The notes below the pieces were generated by a model that did not search any database, was not told the origin of the DNA, and was given only the letters and a program-made list of their open reading frames with translations. DNA of 8,417 nt from an uncultured Eubacteriales bacterium (GTDB lineage Bacteria > Bacillota > Clostridia > Oscillospirales > CAG-272). Within the stretch, counting starts at the first letter, position 1. Each line of letters begins with the position of its first letter. Of this stretch, positions 1 to 6,020 are shown in pieces. Where the stretch lies: NCBI GenBank assembly GCA_934477985.1, contig CAKSOR010000094.1, forward strand, positions 1 through 8,417. The letters run 5' to 3'. A program made the translations under genes and the position numbers.

Positions 1-998
1 ATTCCGAAGAGCTCCATTTCGCAGGGGATTCCGGCGTCGCGGTCGGAGAAGTTGTAGAACGCCATCGCGTACTCGCCGTTCGCGAGGTGCTTGAACGCGC
101 AGCGGAGGTTCTCGTTCCACGGGTGCGACTGCCAGACCGGCGGGCGGTTAGCCTCGTCCTGGTCGATAGCGATGAGGTCGCGGTTGGTGACGAGCTTGAA
201 AGCCTCGTCGCTGATCGTTCTGATGTCGCAGCCGAGCATCAGCGGAGCGCAGTACATGCACCAGAGGATGAACTGCTGGCGGTATTCGGGGTCGTTGCAG
301 CCGGTTCTGCCGTCTCCGACGAGTCCCTTGCCGTACATTCCGATCGTCAGCATGTCAACGTCGTTGTAGCAGTTTTCGGCGGAATAGCCAAATTTCTTCA
401 TCTGACTCTTCGCAATATCGTAATAACTCTGGAAGGTGTCGTTGATGTCGCCGGTCGAACGGTACATGTGCGCGCCGGTCGAGCGGATCCAGGTCCAGAC
501 GTCCTCAGTTCCCCAGTTGCACGCCGAGTAGAGGATGTCGCGTCCGCAGTTCTCGAGCGCGACGCCCATGCGGTGGTAGAGGAGCTCGCAGTCAGCCGTG
601 CGCGGCTTGTAGCAGTTGTCGTACTTGAGGAAGTCTACGCCCCAGGACGCGAAGGTGTCAGCGTCGAGGAACTCGTGATCGAAGCTTCCGGGGTAGTCAG
701 CGCAGGTGCGCACGCCGGTGCAGGAGTACATGCCGAACTTGAGTCCGTGCGCGTGAATGTAATCACCGATGTCCTTCATGCCCTTCGGGAACTTGATATG
801 GTCGGCGACAAGGCGGTCGGTCTCCGGATCGCGCTTTCTTTCGGACCAGCAGTCGTCGATGACTATGTACTCATAGCCGTAATCGCGCAGACCGAGCTTG
901 ACGAACGCGTCGGTCGATTCCTTGACAATCGTCTCGTTTATGTTGTGACCGAACGTATTCCATGTGTTCCAGCCCATCGGCGGTTTCTTTACTATCAT
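1..998 (-). CDS. GH27 alpha-galactosidase-type glycosidase (3' end cut by window edge)
   Basis: Retaining glycoside hydrolase of family 27, expected to remove terminal alpha-D-galactosyl (or related) residues in the cytoplasm, since no signal peptide precedes the catalytic domain. The visible 332 residues begin with MGWNTWNTFG (residues 8-17), the family hallmark, followed by the DDCW sugar-binding segment (48-51), KYDNC with nucleophile Asp127, RSTGDI with acid/base Asp184, and NDVDML (212-217). These cover the (beta/alpha)8 barrel; most of the C-terminal beta domain lies beyond the left edge. The ATG at 998 is chosen because GAGGT (1010-1006) sits 7 nt upstream; the ATG at 1003 hits a stop at once. 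It is last of the leftward genes but has its own promoter (1047-1075). Asn161 stands in SACNWG where human alpha-galactosidase has Glu in CEWP, so the exact sugar specificity (galactose, GalNAc, L-arabinopyranose) is open. The family call is firm; the substrate is not. Confidence 0.93.
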   Translation of the reverse strand, partial: MIVKKPPMGWNTWNTFGHNINETIVKESTDAFVKLGLRDYGYEYIVIDDCWSERKRDPETDRLVADHIKFPKGMKDIGDYIHAHGLKFGMYSCTGVRTCADYPGSFDHEFLDADTFASWGVDFLKYDNCYKPRTADCELLYHRMGVALENCGRDILYSACNWGTEDVWTWIRSTGAHMYRSTGDINDTFQSYYDIAKSQMKKFGYSAENCYNDVDMLTIGMYGKGLVGDGRTGCNDPEYRQQFILWCMYCAPLMLGCDIRTISDEAFKLVTNRDLIAIDQDEANRPPVWQSHPWNENLRCAFKHLANGEYAMAFYNFSDRDAGIPCEMELFG

Positions 999-1022
999 TT
1001 CATTTACCTCGTGAATCAAAAT

Positions 1023-1032
1023 TTTCCGGAAA
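1023..1032. repeat. Short palindrome TTTCCGGAAA in the GH27 leader
   Basis: A perfect 10-bp inverted repeat lies between the predicted transcription start and the ribosome site of the GH27 gene. A similar TTTTCCGGGAAT occurs in the spacer of the solute-binding-protein promoter (around 5124-5135). It could be half of a regulator site or chance; ten bases is short and no protein can be named. Confidence 0.25.
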
Positions 1033-1046
1033 TCTCCGTTGAAATC

Positions 1047-1075
1047 ATTATATCACAAAATGGCGGAAAAATCAA
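1047..1075 (-). promoter_or_regulatory. Sigma-A-type promoter for the GH27 gene
   Basis: On the minus strand, TTGATT (1075-1070) is separated by 17 bp from TATAAT (1052-1047). The three bases before the -10 box read TGA, giving an extended -10 (TGnTATAAT). The -35 starts only 5 nt after the stop codon of the upstream FAD oxidoreductase gene. The start of transcription would fall near 1040, leaving a leader of about 40 nt before the ATG at 998. The GH27 gene can therefore be expressed independently of the FAD genes. Confidence 0.72.
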
Positions 1076-1080
1076 TAGAT

Positions 1081-2781
1081 TTAGTTAATTTTTTCTTGTG
1101 TTTTTTTCGCGTAAGCGGCGGCTTTCTGCCGTTTATGGTTGTCGCCGTTGTAAGAAGCGAGCTTTTTCAGCAATTCCGCGTCCTCCGGCTCGTCAAAACG
1201 CGCGACAAGGCAGGCTGCTTTCACGAAATTGCAGAGATCGGTCGTCAGAAGCCAGCCGAAGAAGTACTTGTGCGGCGACTCATACGTGTAAGTCTCGGGC
1301 TCACGCGACAGAATCCCGCGGAGCACCGGAAGCCCTCGCCGGTCGCCGAGCAGGCCGAGCGCGACCGCGGAGTTCTCGGCGAGAAGTCCGCCCTCGGAGA
1401 GCCAGCTCACAAGCTCATCGGTCGCTTTGACCTCGCCGCGTCTGACGGAGATCAGTCCGGGCGCGGGGTGAATCGACGCCAGAATCGGCTTCAGCTCGTC
1501 GGCGGTCTTCGGAAGCTCTACAGATTTCCACATGTCGCCGTCGCACCAGTTCAGGTCGCAGATGCCGCGGTCGTTAGTTTTGTCGTAGCATTTCGTCTCA
1601 GAAAGCTCGTTCCGGATGTCAAGATAATCCAGCTCGCGCGGTTCAACACGCTTTTCAAGCGCCAGTGACGCCATTACGCCCGCCGCCTCGCCGCATTTTT
1701 CCATGTCGGTGCGCATTCTGACGCCCGCCGACATCGTGTGCCCCGTGCCGATGTGCTTTCCGGCGAGCAGCATTGAGCCGACGCCCTTCGGAATCAGCAT
1801 TCCCGGCGTTACACCTGTAGTATAACCGTAGGCGTGCATGTCGCAGAGCCCCTGCCAGTCCTGAAACTCAACGTCCTCGTCCCAGAAATCCGGATTCGAG
1901 TTGTCCAGCGGTGAGAAAGTATAGAAAATCACATCATCCGGGCAATTCCGGTCGAGATATTCGCGGAAATCGTACACTTTTTCGGTCTCGCAGCAGAAAA
2001 CCTCGCGCTTCGCCGTCTCGCAGCCAAGCGAGTAAAGCCGATTGCGCTCCGAAAATTTCTCGCAGAGTCCCGGTTCAGCCGCCGTCCATTTGTAGGTCAT
2101 CCGCGCCGAACCGAACGCGTCGAGCCCTGAAAACTGCTCGCAGAAGCGCCAGACACCGTGGATCTGCCGCGAGCCCGACTCGCCGGACATCATGCCGACC
2201 GTTCTTGAGAATCGCGCGGTCTTGTTGTCCGAACGCCGTCCGCCGAGATTCTTCACGCCAAGCAGCCGGAAAACCTCGCCCTCCGCGCCGTCAATCACTA
2301 TCTTCGCGCCGACCGTGAAACTTTTTCCATCTTCGGCGAACGCCGCGCCGACGACATCGTCTCCGTCGGTGAAAACGTCGGTCACAAGCGCCGAATAGAA
2401 GCACTTCGCGCCGGCTTCATCGAGCTTTTTCTCGAGTGCGAGCGCCTTTACAGTTGTCGGATAGCTTTTTTTGTAGCCCTGAACGGTTGAGTTCAGATAA
2501 TGTCCGGTCGAAATCAGCTCGTCCGCGACCGAGTTCACCTCGTCATAGAGTCCGCCGCGCGCGCCGTAATAGTAGTCCCAGACGCAGCCCGCCGTCCCGA
2601 CTCCGCCCGGAAGCGGCGCTAAATCGACTCCGATGACCCTGTGACCGCGCTTTCCGGCGGATATCGCGGCTATCGCGCCCGCCGTTCCGAGCCCGATCAC
2701 AAGCACGTCGCAGGTCAGATCAAAACTTGTTTCGCACTCGCACGCGACATTTTTTCCTTCAATAATCGTATGTCTTTTCAC
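1081..2781 (-). CDS. FAD-dependent oxidoreductase with helical-repeat-like C-terminal region
   Basis: 566-residue flavoprotein of the FAD_oxidored type (PF12831-like). Near the N-terminus, VIGLGTAG carries the GxGxxG dinucleotide motif (Gly30, Gly32, Gly35), followed by the second strand ending in Asp53 and PLPGGVGTAG (56-65). The second FAD-contact block reads LLAGKHIGTGHTMSAGVRMR (338-357) and continues to CGEAAGVMA (363-371), typical of this family. Residues about 420-545 are predominantly helical-looking, with HEAT-like stretches such as NSAVALGLLGDRRGLPVL (470-487) and FVKAACLVARFDEPEDAELL (519-538). No signal peptide or membrane segment is visible, so it is likely cytoplasmic. The start is GTG at 2781, overlapping the TGA of the upstream gene as GTGA, with AAGGGGG 7 nt upstream; this arrangement predicts translational coupling. 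The substrate is unknown; related enzymes are often annotated only as FAD-dependent oxidoreductases in sugar loci. Confidence 0.85.
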   Translation of the reverse strand: MKRHTIIEGKNVACECETSFDLTCDVLVIGLGTAGAIAAISAGKRGHRVIGVDLAPLPGGVGTAGCVWDYYYGARGGLYDEVNSVADELISTGHYLNSTVQGYKKSYPTTVKALALEKKLDEAGAKCFYSALVTDVFTDGDDVVGAAFAEDGKSFTVGAKIVIDGAEGEVFRLLGVKNLGGRRSDNKTARFSRTVGMMSGESGSRQIHGVWRFCEQFSGLDAFGSARMTYKWTAAEPGLCEKFSERNRLYSLGCETAKREVFCCETEKVYDFREYLDRNCPDDVIFYTFSPLDNSNPDFWDEDVEFQDWQGLCDMHAYGYTTGVTPGMLIPKGVGSMLLAGKHIGTGHTMSAGVRMRTDMEKCGEAAGVMASLALEKRVEPRELDYLDIRNELSETKCYDKTNDRGICDLNWCDGDMWKSVELPKTADELKPILASIHPAPGLISVRRGEVKATDELVSWLSEGGLLAENSAVALGLLGDRRGLPVLRGILSREPETYTYESPHKYFFGWLLTTDLCNFVKAACLVARFDEPEDAELLKKLASYNGDNHKRQKAAAYAKKTQEKIN

Positions 2782-3542
2782 AGCGAAGCCCCCTTGTCAA
2801 ACGCCGAAACCGCGTCGGAAAACGCTCCCGACGGGATGTGTCGTATTCCGTCCCTGAAATAATCGAGCGGTTCCGGCGAATCACAGCCGAACATCAGCGC
2901 GATTGAGACGACCTTTGCCTTGCCGAGCAGCGCGAAATTAGTTTCAAGCCACTCGTCGGCGAACTTTTCGGCGTCCGGAATCGAGAATTCCGCCGGAACT
3001 TCAAATCTCAGTACATATTCATCGTCGAAAAAGCCCTTGACGATCTTAGCGCCGGGCAGCTCTCCGAAACAAGTTTCACCCGCGAGCATCACGCCGAAGG
3101 TCTTCTCGCAGCCGCCCGCCAGGTCGGATTCGCAGACCCGCGTGTCGATGACCTCGTCCGCCAGTACCTGAATATACCCGTCGACCGCCGTGAATAACGT
3201 CGCAAGGAATCCTTCGCCAGTTTTTTCTACAGAAATAATCGTCGAACTGAGCAGCAGCTCGCAGCCCGAATCGAGAAATCTCTTCGCGAACACCCCGGCA
3301 AGCGCCAGAATATGCAGCTCCCCGCGGTCGTTCAGCACGCCTCGCGCCGTAAGCTCATCGCAAAGCTCCTTCCCTGCCGCGCCGAGCTTCGAGAAATCGA
3401 CCGGGTGGCAGTCCATCGCGTCGGCAAACTCACCGCCCGCCGACGAATCGAGCCCGACGACCAGGCAGTCGCCGCCGTAAACCGACGCGATTCCGCAGGC
3501 AAGCGCCGTCGCGCCGAGCACGAGTAATTTTTTGTGTTTCAA
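2778..3542 (-). CDS. Small FAD/NAD-oxidoreductase-like protein with decayed dinucleotide motif
   Basis: 254-residue protein that reads like a shortened relative of the following FAD oxidoreductase. The N-terminus has the beta-alpha-beta pattern LLVLGATALACGIAS (6-20), then CLVVGLD (26-32) and SSAGGEF (33-39). However, where GxGxxG is expected only Gly10 is kept: Thr12 and Ala15 replace the second and third glycines. The protein ends well short of a second FAD-contact block like the one in its neighbour. It is co-directional with and overlaps the full-length enzyme by 4 bp, so it may be a partner subunit, a regulatory pseudoenzyme or a decaying paralogue. The start is TTG at 3542 because AAGGAG (3554-3549) lies 6 nt upstream; the upstream GTG at 3590 would place the start inside a hairpin and has no good ribosome site. 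A specific function cannot be assigned. Confidence 0.75.
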   Translation of the reverse strand: MKHKKLLVLGATALACGIASVYGGDCLVVGLDSSAGGEFADAMDCHPVDFSKLGAAGKELCDELTARGVLNDRGELHILALAGVFAKRFLDSGCELLLSSTIISVEKTGEGFLATLFTAVDGYIQVLADEVIDTRVCESDLAGGCEKTFGVMLAGETCFGELPGAKIVKGFFDDEYVLRFEVPAEFSIPDAEKFADEWLETNFALLGKAKVVSIALMFGCDSPEPLDYFRDGIRHIPSGAFSDAVSAFDKGASL

Positions 3543-3548
3543 TGTTTT

Positions 3549-3554
3549 CTCCTT
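3549..3554 (-). promoter_or_regulatory. Ribosome binding site that fixes a TTG start
   Basis: AAGGAG on the minus strand sits 6 nt before a TTG codon at 3542-3540. No in-frame ATG is available nearby, and the protein after this TTG begins directly with a Rossmann-type strand, so the TTG start is preferred over the GTG at 3590. Confidence 0.75.
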
Positions 3555-3598
3555 AAAATAAAGGCGGGTCAGGCGTAACGATCTCCGCACCGACCCGC
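3555..3598 (-). terminator. Hairpin with U-rich tail between solute-binding protein and FAD genes
   Basis: The arms GCGGGTC (3598-3592, read on the minus strand) and GACCCGC (3570-3564) form a 7-bp GC-rich stem that can extend inward with GCG/CGC pairing. It is followed by CTTTATTTT (3563-3555). This looks like an intrinsic terminator 60 nt after the stop of the binding-protein gene. Because the next gene's ribosome site follows immediately and no strong promoter is seen between the genes, it may act as a partial terminator that keeps FAD-gene expression below that of the abundant binding protein. Confidence 0.65.
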
Positions 3599-3657
3599 AG
3601 GTTGGTTATTGTGAAACTGATTTCAAAGCTGTCAGAATGGAACAAGCTCCGGGCACT

Positions 3658-5079
3658 TTACTTCGTGTAATTTTCGAGGTAAGCCGCGACCTTTTCCTTG
3701 ATGACCGACTCGTTCGACGCGTACCAGGACGAGAAATTCTTGTCGTTATTGGTGATCAGCACCTCATAACGTGCGCCGGTGACGTCGGTTGCCATCGAGC
3801 TGATCGCGCCGAAATCGAAGGTCAGAACACTTCTCGTGAGCTCGATCATGCGGAGCGAATCGTCGTCGCGCGCGTATTTACCCTTGAGCGCCGTCTCGTA
3901 GAACGCTTTCGCGACCGTTTCGGTGGATTCGCGGCACATCGCCTCGAGAATCAGTCCCGAAACGTCAGGAGCGGGCGCGGTCAGCGGCACGCACATCATC
4001 GAAACGTCGTTCGCGGTCGTCGTGTAGTAGGATTCCTGCGACTCGTCCCACTTCGGGAGCGGCAGAATTCCGAAATCGTCGTCCATCGAACGCATCGTCT
4101 CGGCGGTTCCGAGCATCGAGTGCATCAGCAGCGCACGGCTCTCGGTGAACATTTTGTTCGTCGTGTTAAGATCATTTCCGAAATAAACGTCGGGGTTGTT
4201 GTTGAACGCGTCGACCACCTTCTCAACGACCGCGATCGTGTGCTCGTTGTTCCAGACAACCTGACCGTCCTTCATCGTCGGCGTGTCGAAGCAGACGATG
4301 TAGTTGCGCGTGTAGGTTTTGAAAGAAGCGAAGCCGAACTGGTCGTCGTCGCTCTTGTTTCCATCGCCGTTCAGATCCTTGTAAACGCCCTTCGAGACCT
4401 CGAGCACCTTGTCGAACGTCCACTTTCCGTCGTCGACGAGCTGGTAGAAATCGGGCGCTTTGTAGTCCTCAGCGAGCTTCTTGTTGTAGAACATGCAGTT
4501 GATGCCCTTGAGGAGCGAGACCGCGATGTCGCCGCCGACCTCATAGCACCGACCGTTGTAGGTCAGCGCCTCGACGCCCTGCTGAGTCCAGTGCGAAGCG
4601 GTCAGATTGAGATTCGGCACATCGTAGAGGTTCATCAGGTCGCCGTTCTGAATGTTGGTCGTCAGCACTGCCTGATAGCCCGCGACGAAGTCATACGCGC
4701 CGTCGCCCGCGAGCACCGAATTGTGGATTACGTTTGTAAAATCGTCGTGATTCGCCCAGTCACCGGCGAAGTCGATGAAGTTCAGATTGCACTTGTAAGT
4801 GTCCTCAACGCGTGAGTTTCGCTGATAGATGGCGTCGGACACCGTGTCGCCGGTCTCTTCGTCGACCATGAACTCGTAGTTCCACTCGGTGCGGACAAGG
4901 ATGTTGATGTTCTTGCCGCCGAGGTCGCGGATCTCGGGCCCGGGCGCGGTAGTTTCGGTCGGCGTCGTGTCGCCGCCAGCGGTTGTGGATTCGGTCGGCT
5001 TTCCGGAGTCACCGCAGGACGTGATGGATAATGCGAGCAGCGCCGCTAAGAACGCCGCCTGTGTGCGAAGAAGTTTCAT
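3658..5079 (-). CDS. Extracellular solute-binding lipoprotein of a carbohydrate ABC importer
   Basis: 473-residue protein with a lipoprotein signal: MKLLRTQ, a hydrophobic core (about residues 8-19) and the lipobox ITSC with the lipidated Cys22. A Ser/Thr/Pro/Gly-rich linker (about 23-48) tethers the binding domain to the outer face of the membrane. The body resembles family 1 sugar-binding proteins of Clostridia, with segments such as ILVRTEW (60-66), DFVAGYQAVLT (130-140) and MFYNKKLAED (196-205). DLNGDGNKSDDDQ (235-247) resembles an EF-hand calcium loop, often seen in this group. The start is ATG at 5079, 7 nt after AAGGAG; the in-frame ATG at 5109 lies inside the -10/start region and would add a charged extension before the signal peptide. 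No permease or ATPase genes adjoin it, so it must share a transporter encoded elsewhere. The sugar bound cannot be told from sequence. Confidence 0.9.
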   Translation of the reverse strand: MKLLRTQAAFLAALLALSITSCGDSGKPTESTTAGGDTTPTETTAPGPEIRDLGGKNINILVRTEWNYEFMVDEETGDTVSDAIYQRNSRVEDTYKCNLNFIDFAGDWANHDDFTNVIHNSVLAGDGAYDFVAGYQAVLTTNIQNGDLMNLYDVPNLNLTASHWTQQGVEALTYNGRCYEVGGDIAVSLLKGINCMFYNKKLAEDYKAPDFYQLVDDGKWTFDKVLEVSKGVYKDLNGDGNKSDDDQFGFASFKTYTRNYIVCFDTPTMKDGQVVWNNEHTIAVVEKVVDAFNNNPDVYFGNDLNTTNKMFTESRALLMHSMLGTAETMRSMDDDFGILPLPKWDESQESYYTTTANDVSMMCVPLTAPAPDVSGLILEAMCRESTETVAKAFYETALKGKYARDDDSLRMIELTRSVLTFDFGAISSMATDVTGARYEVLITNNDKNFSSWYASNESVIKEKVAAYLENYTK

Positions 5080-5096
5080 TGGAGTTCTCCTTTTCA

Positions 5097-5114
5097 AATT
5101 ATTGTACAATAATT
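5097..5114. promoter_or_regulatory. 18-bp perfect palindrome, candidate operator at the binding-protein promoter
   Basis: AATTATTGTACAATAATT is an exact inverted repeat centred on 5105/5106. It overlaps the 3' half of the -10 box (5117-5112) and the expected transcription start of the solute-binding-protein gene. Fourteen bases spanning the -10 box and the first part of this palindrome are identical, in the same position relative to the -10, at the divergent dehydrogenase promoter (6007-6020). This placement is that of a repressor operator; the cognate protein is inferred, most simply the adjacent DeoR-family regulator. Confidence 0.65.
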
Positions 5115-5140
5115 ATACATCATTTTTCCGGGAATTACAA
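5112..5140 (-). promoter_or_regulatory. Sigma-A-type promoter for the solute-binding protein
   Basis: On the minus strand, TTGTAA (5140-5135) lies exactly 17 bp before a consensus TATAAT (5117-5112). Transcription would start near 5105, within the palindrome, giving a short leader that contains AAGGAG ahead of the ATG at 5079. The promoter separates the binding-protein gene from the upstream regulator gene, although readthrough from the latter is possible because no clear terminator lies between them. Confidence 0.75.
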
Positions 5141-5175
5141 TATCAAAACCAAACCAAAACTATCGAAAACCAAAC
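5141..5175. repeat. Tandem AC-rich repeats upstream of the binding-protein promoter
   Basis: On the plus strand TATCAAAACCAAAC (5141-5154) recurs as TATCGAAAACCAAAC (5161-5175), 20 bp apart, with an additional CAAAAC between them. The pair lies directly upstream of the -35 box and close to the end of the regulator gene. A two-turn spacing upstream of -35 is where an activator could bind, but low sequence complexity could also explain it. Confidence 0.4.
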
Positions 5176-5179
5176 TTTT

Positions 5180-5911
5180 TTATGTCTCCGGAGTTTCAAA
5201 TCTGTCTGAATCCGAGATGACGCCGTCAATCTCGTCGAGCGTTCCGAGGTTGTAGAAGCAGGTCTTCCCGAGCTTCGACGAGTCGCACATAAGATATTTT
5301 TTCTTCGCGGAGGCAAACATCGCGCGCCGCAGATTGACCTCCTCGACCGAGACGTCGGTCATCTTGCCGTCGTCCGACAGCGAACGACAGGAGAAAAACA
5401 GCAGATCGGCGTTGATGTGCCTGACGAACTCCTCCGCCTGCTCGCCGACGTAGGAGAACGAGTGGATGATCATCCGCCCGCCGGTTGAGTAGGTGTTGAT
5501 GTTCAGCTCTGCGAGAGCAACCGCGGTCTTCGCGCCGGAGGTCACGACGATCAGGTCCTTGAAGCCCTCTAAAAACGGCACGATATTGTAGGCGCTCGTC
5601 GAGCCGTCGAGCATCAGCACCATCCCGTCGCGCACAAGCGACGCGGCTTTTTTGCCCATCACGACCTTCGCTGGCAGGCGTTCTTTCTCACGCAGCAGAA
5701 ACGGGATTTCGGAATCGGGCGCCGCGCCTTCGCGCCTGATTCGCGCGCCGCCGTAGAGCTTTGTGATCAGACCGCGCCGCTCGAGCTCGCTGAAATCGCG
5801 CCGGACGGTCGGCTCGCTGACGAAGAGCTTATCCGCGAGCTCTTTCACGGTTATCGACTCGTCCTCGGATAAAAGTTTCAGGATGACCTGCTGTCGTTCG
5901 GTGATCGTCAT
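5180..5911 (-). CDS. DeoR-family transcriptional regulator
   Basis: 243-residue sugar-responsive regulator. The N-terminal winged helix-turn-helix spans about residues 5-57, with ITVKELADKLFVSEPTVRRD (20-39) and the family signature ERRGLITKLYGGA (44-56). The C-terminal sensor domain (about 78-230) shows LMLDGSTS (99-106), VVTSGAKTA (122-130) and the conserved DSSKLGK (210-216), which together bind phosphorylated sugars in this family. Length is near the usual 250. The ATG at 5911 follows AGGAGG by 7 nt. DeoR proteins usually repress sugar genes and are released by a sugar phosphate; here a metabolite made by the neighbouring dehydrogenase or kinase would be a fitting effector. Its own promoter is covered by three exact repeats (5924-5964), suggesting autoregulation. 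The family call is firm; effector and targets are inferred. Confidence 0.93.
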   Translation of the reverse strand: MTITERQQVILKLLSEDESITVKELADKLFVSEPTVRRDFSELERRGLITKLYGGARIRREGAAPDSEIPFLLREKERLPAKVVMGKKAASLVRDGMVLMLDGSTSAYNIVPFLEGFKDLIVVTSGAKTAVALAELNINTYSTGGRMIIHSFSYVGEQAEEFVRHINADLLFFSCRSLSDDGKMTDVSVEEVNLRRAMFASAKKKYLMCDSSKLGKTCFYNLGTLDEIDGVISDSDRFETPET

Positions 5912-5923
5912 TGATATTCCTCC

Positions 5924-5964
5924 TGATTATTTGTGATTATTTGATGCCGCGGAATGATTATTTG
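5924..5964. promoter_or_regulatory. Three TGATTATTTG direct repeats, candidate operators
   Basis: TGATTATTTG occurs exactly at 5924-5933, 5934-5943 and 5955-5964, that is, at start-to-start distances of 10 and 21 bp, close to one and two helical turns. Read on the regulator's strand as CAAATAATCA, the distal copy overlaps the -35 box, the middle one overlaps the -10 region and the last abuts the ribosome site. DeoR-family repressors commonly bind direct repeats in helical phase, so these fit an autoregulatory operator; the distal copy is also only 20 bp from the -35 of the divergent dehydrogenase promoter. Confidence 0.65.
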
Positions 5965-5968
5965 TCAA
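5939..5968 (-). promoter_or_regulatory. Probable promoter for the DeoR-family gene
   Basis: A perfect TTGACA (-35) lies at 5968-5963 on the minus strand. The best -10 at 18 bp is TCAAAT (5944-5939), a 4/6 match; a better AATAAT lies too far away (21 bp). The strong -35 and weak -10 fit a low-expressed regulator whose promoter is buried in repeats. Confidence 0.5.
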
Positions 5969-5983
5969 CATTCGCGGCGGTAC

Positions 5984-6012
5984 TTGACTAAAACGTGAAA
6001 ATTTGCTATAAT
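5984..6012 (+). promoter_or_regulatory. Strong sigma-A promoter for the dehydrogenase-kinase operon
   Basis: TTGACT (5984-5989) is followed after 17 bp by consensus TATAAT (6007-6012), preceded by TGC so that it is also an extended -10. Transcription would start near 6019, leaving a leader of about 36 nt to the ATG at 6055. This is the best promoter in the window and it drives the rightward genes. Confidence 0.85.
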
Positions 6013-6020
6013 TATTGTAC
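6007..6020. promoter_or_regulatory. Second copy of the 14-bp TATAATTATTGTAC motif, candidate operator
   Basis: This stretch is identical to 5117-5104 read on the minus strand and begins at the -10 box in both promoters. The palindrome is not completed here (the following bases are CACAA rather than AATAATT), although TTGT-ACC-ACAA (6015-6025) gives a short interrupted inverted repeat. Six of the 14 bases are the -10 consensus; the extra eight matching bases are what suggests a shared operator. Confidence 0.5.

Noticed and set aside
87..1088. Plus-strand open frame of 333 codons opposite the GH27 gene
   Set aside because: The minus strand encodes a full set of GH27 motifs; the plus-strand translation has no recognisable domain and is an antisense shadow.
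3543..3590. GTG at 3590 as start of the small oxidoreductase-like protein
   Set aside because: It falls in the hairpin between the stem arms and adds 16 residues encoded by the terminator and ribosome site; the TTG at 3542 has an ideal AAGGAG.
3637..4815. Long plus-strand open frame of 392 codons opposite the solute-binding-protein gene
   Set aside because: It is antisense to a clear lipoprotein gene, has an arginine/valine-rich low-information translation without family motifs and no convincing ribosome site; GC-rich codon use on the real strand depletes stops here.
5080..5109. Longer start for the solute-binding protein at the ATG at 5109
   Set aside because: This codon lies in the palindrome at the promoter's start region, lacks a ribosome site, and would add charged residues ahead of a normal lipoprotein signal.
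5988..6004. Possible catabolite-response (cre) site around CTAAAACGTGAAAA
   Set aside because: Only one half matches the CcpA consensus; the second half does not form the required inverted repeat.
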